Assembly (NCBI RefSeq): GCF_000003815.2
Contig: NC_049985.1
Location: 7,626,066-7,690,065, forward strand
From: Branchiostoma floridae
Taxonomy: Eukaryota; Chordata; Leptocardii; Amphioxiformes; Branchiostomatidae
Reading direction: 5' to 3'
Length of the DNA: 64,000 nucleotides
The notes beneath the pieces are model-generated. The model did not search any database and was not told the origin of the DNA. It saw only the letters and a list, made by a program, of their open reading frames with translations. This document shows, piece by piece, positions 22,129 through 32,000 of the stretch. The position numbers and the translations under genes are program-made. Within the stretch, counting starts at the first letter, position 1. Every line of letters starts with the position of its first letter.

Positions 22129-25100
22129 GAAGCTTGATAATACGTTACGAAGAGGAAACATGGGGGACAAGCAGGATTCTCTGGACCACGAGTTTGCCAA
22201 CTACACCACGTGCCACGGCGCGTCTCGGATCGCCAATGCCAAAAACAGACCCCACATGGCGCTGTGGACTCTGATCTTCTTAGCTGCGTTTGGCCTGTGC
22301 ACGTGGCAGATTGTAGACAGGTGAGGTGTCGTCTTTCCACTATTGTCCTACTGTCGCTTCTTACCTTCGCAGAAAAAACGTACATGTATACATGTGTCTA
22401 GTCTATGGGTCAACGACATGTATGTGGCTGTACATTCATGTGACTGTTAATGCATGTAGCTGTATATATGGCTGTGTACTAGGACTGTGTATGTGTATTT
22501 GTCTATGTGTATGTGACTGTGTGTGTGCGGCTGTATGTTTAGTGACTGTACGTATGTAACTGTATGTTTACGTTTATGTAATCATACGCACGTGGTTGTG
22601 TGTGTATGCGACTGTATGTTTATGTGACTATGTGACTGACTGTGTATGTGTGTGACTGGCTATATGTGTGTGACTGTGTCTGTTACTGCGGATGTGTGCG
22701 TGAGTGCATGTTTATACAAACCTAGTTTCTCGGCTGCTTCACGTGAAATGCATGATTGTTCATTCCTTGATAAATACTGGAAAATTTGTTCAGTCCAATT
22801 TGTGTTGGAACTTCCAGTTTAACTTTTTTTCAGAATGTCTTTTACCAACACAGATGAACTTTCAAGTTATCATGGCTGACATACCTACATTTTCGTAATT
22901 AACTACTTTCAACTTTTTTATTCTCTTCCTCGCAGGTTCCAAAACTATTTCGCGTATCGCACTGGGACAGAGATTAACGTGCAGCTGGAGAGCGAGCTGG
23001 AGTTCCCGGCGGTCACTATCTGTAACTTTAACAGGTAATAACCCATCTCATTAATACTAACGATCCTTACTACCCATCTCGGCGTGTATCTGTTACACTG
23101 AGTTTTGGGAGACCGTGTAAGGAAAGATACGAGTGAGGTCTATCATTTCTGATCTCTTTTCTACCTAATGCCAGGTAACTTAAGGCTCGTTTCTTCTCTG
23201 TAATGCTTGAATGTCCGTGTTGTTTTTAGAGTCCAAGCTTCAGGCGTAACGCAGAACGACATGTTATACCCCCCTCACATTAGGCGAAAATCGATCGGAC
23301 GACGATTCTGCGGCAATCGCCCGAGCCTCGCTTATGATAATCACTTTATTGCACAACAATTGTACAAGGTACAAAGTATAGCTTATATGTGACAGGGACG
23401 GTTTTCAGGTGAAAAATGCGCGCAATACTCTGTCGATCTTAAATATGGCCGATCTTCCATCCGTACGCCCGAAGATCGTGGATAATGTGAGGGGGGTATT
23501 ACATGGCCGAGTCATCGCTGAAACCCTAAAAATGGTTCAAAGTGAAAACCAAAATAGTTCCGGAATGTTTTGCATAGTCTGATTCTGACTGCATTACGTC
23601 TTCTTAAACTAATGTTTTTTACTCCCCATCTCGCCGTGTACCATCTGTAACAGGGAGAACGCGGAGGCCGTAGAAGGATAGACAGCATTGGCGGGTTATG
23701 TCTGAAACAGAGAGAAGGGGCAAGTAGAACAGAAAGAAACAATATATACAAATACCCAGTGATCGACCCGGGAATCGAACCCGGGTCCTCCAGATCACAA
23801 CACTAGCCGTCTAACTGAGTGAGCCAAAAGCCTTACAGGCGTTTGGTATGGTCAGTTTCTGGTACTAGAACCCACCCCACCCCCCACTGTTACACTACTC
23901 CCCCTTTTGTTTTCAAGATTCGTCCTCGAATCTCCGAGTTCGAGCACCCTGTGGGCAGGCACATCTCCGGCCTGTTATCCACCAGGGCAACGTCGGGCGC
24001 CAATGAAATGGGACTCTTAATCCCAGGGTCGTGGGTTCGAGCCCCACGTTGGGCGCCAATGAAACAGAGAGAAGGGGCAAGTAGAACAGAAAGAAACAAT
24101 ATATACAAATACCCAGTGATCGACCCGGGAATCGAACCCGGGTCCTCCAGATCACAACACTAGCCGTCTAACTGAGTGAGCCAAAAGCCTGACAGGCGTT
24201 TGGCATGGTCAGTTTCCGGTACTAGAACCCCCCCACTGTTACATGTCTATCATCTCTGACCTCTTGTCTATCTAATGACAGGTAACTTCTTGCGCGTTTC
24301 TTCTCCAACACTTAATTGTCCGTTTTTTGTTAGAATCCGTGCTTCAGGCGTAACGTGGAGCGACTTGTTGTACCTGGGTCACGCTTTCTTCGTCCCGGTT
24401 CTGATGGACAACCCGGCCGCTCTGCAGGCCTACGTCGAATCCATCGACTGGGACTCTTACAACGCCTCCATGGAGCTTCTGGAGGACTTCCCCGGTTTCG
24501 TGCGACGTCACGGGTTCGTTCTGGACGCAAACACACTTGCAGAGTGCACNNNNNNNNNNNNNNNNNNNNNNNNNNNNNNNNNNNNNNNNNNNNNNNNNNN
24601 NNNNNNNNNNNNNNNNNNNNNNNNNNNNNNNNNNNNNNNNNNNNNNNNNNNNNNNNNNNNNNNNNNNNNNNNNNNNNNNNNNNNNNNNNNNNNNAACTGA
24701 ATCGCTCAGTCCTCTTCCTCGGCCTCGGTTTGTTAGAAGTTGATATCGCCGCCCGTCCCGGTTAATGCTACGTTCACATTTCCGAACCTGGGCCCGGCCG
24801 GGATGTTTACGGAAACGAAAATAGAAGTGTTCATCATGGAACATACACAAATTATGCTCATGGCTATTTTTTAACGTTCTGTGTGTTTCGTTGTCTTGTG
24901 TATCGTACTTTTCATTCCCGAAAGCTGCCCGGTCGGGTCTAAGCGTAAGAGAAGGTTGGTGATCCCTGGTGTAGATGGCATGTAAGTTACATTTATAGAT
25001 CTGTAAAATATAACCACTTACGTATCAATTCCGGTATGCACATGTGTCATGACTCATGTGAGTATGGTAACAAATTTGTAACTCTTTTCTTCAGAACTTC

Positions 25101-26165
25101 ACCCACGTATTCACGGAGTACGGAAACTGTTGGACCTTCAACAGTGACAAGAACTCCCCGCTGAAGCAAACCTCGCCCGGGGCAGGGAACGGGCTCAAAG
25201 TGACCATGGACATACAGACGGTATGTAATGTTGTCACATTGGCGGTCAGATGGCAAATATGAAACCGTTCGATCCAGTAGCCTCCATAGCAGGCTCTTGA
25301 GGCCGTTCGTTCTTCTGTTTTGCTCATAATACACTTTCGCTGGCCTTTTTCTTTTCTCAACTTGGTCGCTTGTACTACAGACCGACAGTACAAGCGACAC
25401 AATACAAAACGAAAATGCCAACAAAGGTGTATTATGAGCCCAAAAAAGACGAAAAGGGTCCAGAGAGCCTGCTATGGAGGCTATCCACCCAGGCGTTATC
25501 TCGTTCACGGACGGGCACACAGCAACAGACACACAAACTCTGCATTGATTATGGTCATATACATGTATCATGCTGAGGTAATTAAAACGTTGCTAGCGCT
25601 CCGATTCCCTACGCACACTTCTGTGCAGCATGTGAACATAATCTCCATATGTAACAAAGTCCTCACCCCATCTGCACCGTTTGTAATTGGAGGTTTTTTA
25701 ATAACCTACCTTTACAACCGACAGGGAGAGTACACGGAGGACCCACTGTCAGGGAACCTGGAGTATGGCCTCATATTCCAAGTGCACGACCAGCACGAAC
25801 CGCCCCGGCCGGAATTGGTCGGTACTGCAGTCGCACCTGGCACTCACACCTACGCCAGCACTTTCCAAACGCACGTAAGGCCTTGCAAACTTTTATCTTT
25901 CCTGTGCGCGCTCACAGTGATCCACTGCATGTGCTTATACATGTACGTATGGCATCATATCTGAGGTGTCGCCAAAAGTACTCCAAGCAGAAGTTCTACT
26001 CCGGCTGTTTTTACGGTGTTTTAGACGGTTTTATTAGGCTCCATAGCAGGCTTTCGGGGCCTTTTTTTAGTCTTTTATTTATTTTTGCTCATAATACACT
26101 TTTGCTTTACTGGGTTGCATGTACAGCTATAAACAGCAACATGATTTAAAATAGTTGTCATCATT

Positions 26166-26210
<45 letters not shown>

Positions 26211-27131
26211 AGTCGTCACGGCTAGGTATCGGACATATTCTTTCTCATATCAATTTTGTTCTTCAGGTGAAAAACCAGCCGACGCCGTGGGGCCAGTGTG
26301 ACCAGAACAAAGGCCGGAACCATCTCAAGTACTACGATAAGTACACCCTGCCTGGCTGTCTGCTGGAATGCCGCGCGGAACTTGTAGCCAGCGTCTGCAA
26401 ATGTACACCCATGTATTATCCTGGTACGTAATAATCAGTACGATTATGTTTTGCGTCAGGTTACAAAATTTCCTCTGATTTGTTAAGATTTATGAGTCAC
26501 AAAAGATCAATTTCCAGTTCCGCCCGTACAACTCCCGTGTCTATAAACTCTCGCGACAGGCACGAAAACGAGACACATGGTGACGTCTTTTAGAATGTGC
26601 ATTTTATCATTGTATCGTTCGTATTGGAGAGGCTATACTGAATATTCCCCACGTTTTTCATTCCTCAGGTGATATGGACTACTGTACGCCACTAAACTTA
26701 ACAGCATGCGGCATTCCAACCCTTGGTAGGTCGTACAAATCTTTATGCACATTTGCGTGAGCTTTACCGTTTGGTATAAAGTGTTTTATAGTATGACAGT
26801 GTTCATAATCATCAGTTACATCCCTAGGTTGTTTGAATAGGCAAGTACACCTTTATATGTAAGCAGTTTGCATTGTGTTAAATGGATGATAAATGACCTC
26901 AAAGTAAAACTCTTCTCCCCACTCCCTTTAATTTGTTGTAGCGACGTTTCTGAAAGAAAATAACGAGTTTGACGCGTGTGGCTGCACGGTGCCGTGTGAA
27001 TACACCTCCTACTCCTCACAAGTCTCGTACGCAGGCTACCCTTCCGACAGAGCGGCCCGCTTCTACGAAACGACTTTCAATTATAGCAGTGGGTACATGA
27101 GGTAAAGTCTGTAAGATATTGATCATGTGTT

Positions 27132-27185
<54 letters not shown>

Positions 27186-27486
27186 GTGCGCGCAAGTGCT
27201 TCAGGATTCAGGGTAGGCGTGCTGTGTGTGCGTATGTGCGCACGCGCGTGTGCGTGTATGTGTGTGAGCACGTGCAATCTAATCCTTGTATGGCTTTCCG
27301 CCACCAGCGCTCTGTTCTTACTTTCCCTTTTTCATCTTTTGATAGCAAGAACGTCGTGCTACTAGACGTGTACTACCACGAACTGAGGAGTACAACATAC
27401 GAGCAGTTCAAGGCAGTCGACGAGTCTGGACTGATCAGTGAGTACCATGTCTTTGCCAGATGTAATTTTCTCTTTCCCTCTCCCAT

Positions 27487-27528
<42 letters not shown>

Positions 27529-27951
27529 ATGCACGAAGTCATACATAACGGTACAGTTTGAATGCACGCATAGACAGCGTCCAAGGAAAACGTGTTTATA
27601 AGTCTATGTTGCATAGCATTGGAAGATATGATTTACTACTGTCATTTGACGTTGACCTTTGCACTTTAACACACAGGTGACGTAGGTGGACAAGTCGGGT
27701 TCTTCATCGGCGTGAGCGTCATCACCTTGTTCGAGTTCCTGGAATATCTGATCATGAAATTTTCGGCGTTTTTCCTCTTTTCAAGAAAATCTTCCATAAC
27801 AAAGCCCAATAAGGATGGCTTGAAAGTGAACAACGCGGTGGTGTTTGAAAATACCGCGGCCGAATATGCCGAAAAGAAAGAAAGCACCGAGCTGTCGACG
27901 ATACAAACAAAGCCCAATGGTGAAAAAGCAGCTACACTGGAGATGACATGA
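22129..27951 (+). CDS. DEG/ENaC (ASIC-like) channel, tandem copy 3
   Basis: Ten exons matching copy 2 in length and phase: 22129-22320 (ATG 22160), 22936-23034, 24334 to about 24577 (its end lies in the gap starting 24550), 25095-25220, 25725-25874, 26267-26423, 26669-26725, 26942-27101, 27346-27437 and 27677-27951. The expected product is about 506 residues. Motifs as in copy 2: TTCHG, TM1, FPAVTICNFNR, GNCWTF, PWGQC, DACGCTVPCE, and TM2 with GFFIGVS. Exon 3 differs most from copy 2. Intron 2 is enlarged by a tandem duplication of intron 2 plus the start of exon 3, and then by a Harbinger-like MITE and a TRIM. A polyadenylation signal AATAAA lies at about 28061. The sequence appears intact apart from the gap. 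Confidence 0.9.
22420..22690 (+). repeat. TG-rich degenerate repeat in intron 1 of copy 3
   Basis: An imperfect (TGTATGTGACTG)-type array. It is longer than its counterpart in copy 2. Confidence 0.65.
23230..23266 (+). pseudogene. Truncated duplicate of channel exon 3
   Basis: After a good acceptor (TTTTTAG) the sequence reads like the start of exon 3 (the RVQASGVTQNDML stretch), then is broken by a 232-bp MITE. After the MITE it no longer resembles the exon. The upstream intron sequence (about 23060-23229) matches the intron before the true exon 3, so intron 2 plus the 5' part of exon 3 was tandemly duplicated. If spliced in, it would disrupt the channel. Confidence 0.7.
23267..23498. mobile_element. 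PIF/Harbinger-like MITE, TTA target duplication
   Basis: Terminal inverted repeats TACCCCCCTCACATTA and its exact complement at 23483-23498, flanked by TTA on both sides (23264-23266, 23499-23501). A 3-bp TWA duplication is characteristic of PIF/Harbinger. 232 bp, non-coding. Confidence 0.85.
23703..24243 (-). mobile_element. TRIM (miniature LTR retrotransposon) with tRNA-like LTRs
   Basis: Read on the minus strand: LTR (24243-24060) starting TGTAACAGTGG and ending CTGTTTCA, one spacer base, a primer-binding site for tRNA-Lys, a 165-nt non-coding interior, a polypurine tract AAAAGGGGGAGTAG, and a second LTR (23894-23703). A perfect 4-bp duplication TGTC flanks it (23699-23702, 24244-24247). 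The paralogous intron of copy 2 (about 14085-14105) is uninterrupted. Each LTR carries a tRNA-like segment with an exact B-box (GGTTCGATTCC) and an A-box-like stretch. The polypurine context resembles Ty3/gypsy elements. There are no genes, so mobilisation would need a partner element. Confidence 0.9.
24041..24058 (-). other. tRNA-Lys primer-binding site of the TRIM
   Basis: On the minus strand TGGCGCCCAACGTGGGGC, the exact complement of the 3' end of eukaryotic tRNA-Lys(CUU) including its CCA. Complementarity continues to about 24008 through the T arm, variable loop and anticodon stem-loop, roughly 51 nt in all, far beyond a normal 18-nt site. A second, imperfect site (TGGCGCCCGACG) follows at about 23990-24002. 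Confidence 0.88.
24550..24694. other. Assembly gap over the end of exon 3 of copy 3
   Basis: 145 N that remove the last about 28 nt of exon 3 and its donor site. Confidence 0.95.
25278..25483. mobile_element. MITE with TAGCCTCCATAGCAG inverted termini
   Basis: Ends TAGCCTCCATAGCAG... and ...CTGCTATGGAGGCTA, with inverted pairing nearly to the centre (CTCATAATACACTTTCG against its mirror). It is absent from the same intron of copy 2. No convincing target duplication could be fixed. A half-element with the same end lies at about 26036-26120. Confidence 0.7.
26168..26208 (+). repeat. (TC)n microsatellite
   Basis: Uninterrupted CT dinucleotide run in an intron of channel copy 3. Confidence 0.9.
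27128..27184 (+). repeat. (GT)n microsatellite
   Basis: A GT run of about 55 bp in intron 8 of copy 3. The corresponding intron of copy 2 has only a short GTGTGT run. Confidence 0.9.
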
Positions 27952-28716
27952 CGAGAACGTCGGTTACTGTCGTGCTCCTAGACAAGACAAGACACGGCAT
28001 CAAGAAATCCAGTCTGAGTTCCGTTCAGTCAGTGTAATTTGGAACAACTAGACCTTCTGTAATAAAAGTACGATGAAAAGGATTTGACTCCAAAAGGATG
28101 CCAGATATGTCGTCATAACAAACATTCCAAATTAGATTATGACTTGTATGAATAAATCAGACATGATAACGTACCCATTGTCAGGTCAGTGCCTGTGATT
28201 AGTTGAATCTACGTTCCTGCATTTCTCAACCAGTACCGTTCTATGTGTACTAAACACCGTACGTTGTTAACAGTAGTTATAGTACTATAGATATAGACCA
28301 CTAGTTGTCTATGGCCCTGCGTTACCATGGTATCACTAAGACTATGACCTCATATGTCCAGCCACCGATGTAAATATCGTTTGACTTCTTTGTTTACTAA
28401 AAGTTTTCAATTTCGTTCGCGCTAAATCGCATCATTTCATTGGCTGTTTGCAGAACCTGTAAGTTTCTATCGCCTCCCATACTTCAAAAATACTATATAG
28501 AAAGTCGTCTATCAAGTGATATGGGCAAAACAAAACAAACATGGTCTACCCGACTCTTTCTGTACTTCTATACTTACATTTATCAAACACCCAAATCATG
28601 AAAAGAGTATTTATGTTAATGTGTACGTGATCCTTAAATAAATGTCTTATTCATAAGGCTAGACTTCTAGGAATATTGGCCAAAATAAAGGTTATTTTTG
28701 TCTGACTCGATATGCT
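27952..28716. other. Intergenic region between channel copy 3 and CLC gene
   Basis: The two genes converge here. An AATAAA at about 28061 probably ends channel copy 3. The paralogy with the other channel spacers stops within about 130 bp of the stop codon, marking the right end of the tandem duplication. Nothing else is recognised. Confidence 0.6.
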
Positions 28717-29010
28717 TTAGTACATCATGTGATCTTGTGGGTCAATTGGAATTGTAGTTCCCGTATCATCTTCCAAGGCTGCGTTGACGTAGCCAGGCTC
28801 GTCCGACTTTTCCTGATGTCGGTGACGATGCACCACTCTCTCCTCCAATGAGAACCCCATCAAGTCCTTCCGGGTCAGCACGCCGATCACGTGATTCCCA
28901 GAATCCACCACGGGAAGATGGCGCATGCCCATGGAGCGGAAAATGATGTAGGTACGATGCAGCGAAAACTTTTTGTGCACCGACGACGCCGATTGGTTGA
29001 CGTACGGTTG
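28717..29010 (-). CDS. CLC alternative terminal exon A (second CBS domain)
   Basis: Acceptor GTCTCGTAG, then QPYVNQSASSVHKKFSLHR..., MGMRHLPVVDSG and VIGVLTRKDLMGFSLEERV, then a unique tail rich in His/Asp/Glu ending DPQDHMMY and a stop (TAA). It starts in the same phase and with the same QPYVNQSA residues as exon B, so either can follow the exon at 30700-30605. The final about 40 residues are unrelated to those of exon B. Confidence 0.85.
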   Translation of the reverse strand, partial: QPYVNQSASSVHKKFSLHRTYIIFRSMGMRHLPVVDSGNHVIGVLTRKDLMGFSLEERVVHRHRHQEKSDEPGYVNAALEDDTGTTIPIDPQDHMMY

Positions 29011-32000
29011 CTACGAGACAAAACAAAGTTGTCAACAAATTTTTCAGTGTCGGTTTTCAACCGAACTGAGTGAAATTCACTACACGTCAAGGCATACTAA
29101 AATGTGACACTTTTAGTGGGTAGTACAGTCAGAAAAGTGGTTTTAAAGATGAACTTACGAAAGTCTTCATCGCTAACTCGTGTAGACAGAAGTGTATTGG
29201 AAGCTTCTTAAGAAACAGAGCTGGAAGGTGGTTGCTCGGCACCGACGTACCGATTATTGATGTGAAAAATAACAATGTTTATAACCAACGAGACAGTCAG
29301 CACCAAGGACAGCACCATAAACGCTGTTATACAGCATACATACTAGTATAGAATTCCGTCCTACTGGTTTCTAAAAGAAATCGTTTCTCTCCTTTAAACT
29401 GATTGTCGTGTTGATTCTGATCCTCCATCTATGTATGTATTTTTTCTGTCTTTTCCCATGTCCGTTGTTTTCCTTGATCATGCAAGACTAAACCCAAAAG
29501 ACCATTTTGTTTTCCGCCTTGATCACAATATCATCACTCTGCTCAGTCAGTTCTTTAAGGGAGGCACGTCCGTTCATCATCATGGTTTGCTTTAGCTCGG
29601 ACTGAAGTTTGGACGTGAGTCGTTCTTCTAGACTAAACCCCATCAGGGTTTTCCTCGTGATCACGCCAACCACGTGATTCCCAGAATCCACCACGGGGAG
29701 GTGGCGCATGCCCATTGTGCGGAAGATGATGTAGGCGCGGTGTAGCGAGAAGTTGTCTCTCACGCAGAGCGCTGATTGGTTGACGTAGGGTTGCTGCGGA
29801 CGAATACAATAGTTGCGGAATGATATTCGTCTGTACGTTTTCCTGTCGACGTTTTGGTCTCTTTGTCGCTTATTACAATGACATTGTTGTAAAGGCCTTT
29901 GAGCACTTGTCATTGTCTTTGATATTTGTTTGTTTCTAAGAAGACAAATCAAACACATTTGCATAGATCCGTTGCTTTAAGCTGTCATAATAAAGGAAGC
30001 TGCCAGTAATGCGGTAATGGTTATCATTGTCACAAAGGAAGTCATCCCGACCATCGTTATAAATCTCGGGTGCGAATTGCCTCCGTCCGTCACGTGGTTC
30101 GGTGAGACAAAGCCGTGTGATGGGAATGATGATGATGTGGTAGACTGAGCGTGCCTTGTCGGACATTGAGAGTTCCATTTTTTTAAGCGGCAGTCGGCGA
30201 AAATCAGTTAAACTGTGTGGATAGACCGTGTGTAAAGTGTGTGGAAGTTTGTGAAAACGTTGCAACTCTTAGAAATATCGTCACAGAAATATAGCAGAAA
30301 GTCAGAGGTGCGAAAGACTGGGCCTGATATAATACGCGCAGAGAGAAAGATGTCAATACCATCAATGGCTAAAACGCTATTCCTTGAGAAATACCATCAT
30401 ATTTAGGCCCCCTTATCAAGCATAGCCTATATGTTACGAATCGTTTAAAGTAGAAATTACTGAACTTTTTACAATTCCTGAATTTTCTATATTCAACATT
30501 TCAGTTCCTGAAAATATCAGAAGACGACGTTGTTGTTTCAAAAGTAGTTACTTGATGAGCAGAAAAATAAGCATGCAATGCTTGATTTGTGAAAGTGTGC
30601 TTACCAGGTTTACAAACTGTGTTTGGTACTTTGGGTCCTTGCGGTACTTTGTCAGCAGCTTGTCCAGTTCATCAGGGTCTTGTAGCTTGTGTACTGCCAC
30701 CTGTGCAACATATGACAGCTTTAATGATGCCCAATACAACTATCGGGTTAAATGTCTCAAAGATCATTGGACTGGGAAGGCGTGGATGATCGTAATTTTT
30801 TATTTGTGGGGATGTACATTTTTATGTCCATCTGGGGACACTTTGCCGCATATTTATAGGTAGCCACCATTAAACAATTCACTAGTAAAGATAATCTAAA
30901 TCATGGTCTGAAATGTTGGCCTCGTCTTCTATTTCGTCAAGGACATGCTATCTCACCACATTGTAATCCAGAAGGGTCTCCTGGTCAAATGAAGCCTCTG
31001 TGACGATCTCCTTGGTGTCAAAGACTTCTTCGTGAAGGAGTAGAACGCACAACTCCATTCTGTAAGTCAGATACAACTCCCATTAACGGCATAGGAAGAG
31101 GTTCTAACGAAAACCTACAATTTGTGGATGTATCCTCTTAAACTTAGACCATATTATTGTACGTATGATGCAACTGAATCGGTGTTGTGGTTGTGGCTTT
31201 GGCGCTAGGGCTAGGGCCAGAGCCAGGGCCAGGGCCAGGGCTAGGTTTTTTTTAAAGATATACTGGGTATGTCAGTGAGTTGCACGTCTAAAGCACAACC
31301 AGTGACAGTTATGTACCATGGGAGATACAATTGATATGAGTTATGTTTCTCTGAGAACTTGTGTCGTGGTACGCTCAACATTGAACACGTACCTGGTGAT
31401 CATTCCGTAGAAGGTTGGTTCTTCCCCTGGTTGTTCGGCATGTACCACCGGGTAGCCGCCGTGAGGGGTGTCCAGAAGCAACTGGGCGATGTTAGACACG
31501 GGTTCCACGAGGTGCACCATGCGGGCAGGGCTGGACATGGCATCCTCGGCACAATGCAGCTCCAGGTTCAACCTTTAAAGACGACACACAGTCTAGAACT
31601 TTGTAGAAATCTATCCTACCAACAGGATGTTTTACAGTATACTTAGTGACGCTATATTGAGGACAGTTTGATCCTTAATATACAAAAAGCCCAACACATT
31701 GTGCAGGGGAGTCACAACGGGGTAGAATTAAATCAGGTAAGCCTGTCGTTGACAATTATAACGTAAAACCGCCCAAACTTCAATAGAAATTGCCATCTTC
31801 CTATACCCGAAGATATGACCTTTTTATGGTATTCAGCCCATCTTGACCAGCTCCCTAAGCTGTATCTAAAACGAGTTAAATGAACAAAATATTCATCAAT
31901 TTTCGAAGAAAGGTACAATTTTCAGAATAGTTCAAACCGACCCCAAGCAGGCCCCGTCCCTGAGGCGTTGTCAAAATCATTCAACACTTTCATCTCCACG

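Noticed and set aside
24008-24056. Nuclear tRNA-Lys(CUU) gene
   Set aside because: Only the 3' half is present, it ends in an encoded CCA, and it sits exactly at the primer-binding position of an LTR element.
27119-27601. Cys/Val repeat protein on the plus strand
   Set aside because: Translation of a (GT)n microsatellite within an intron of channel copy 3.
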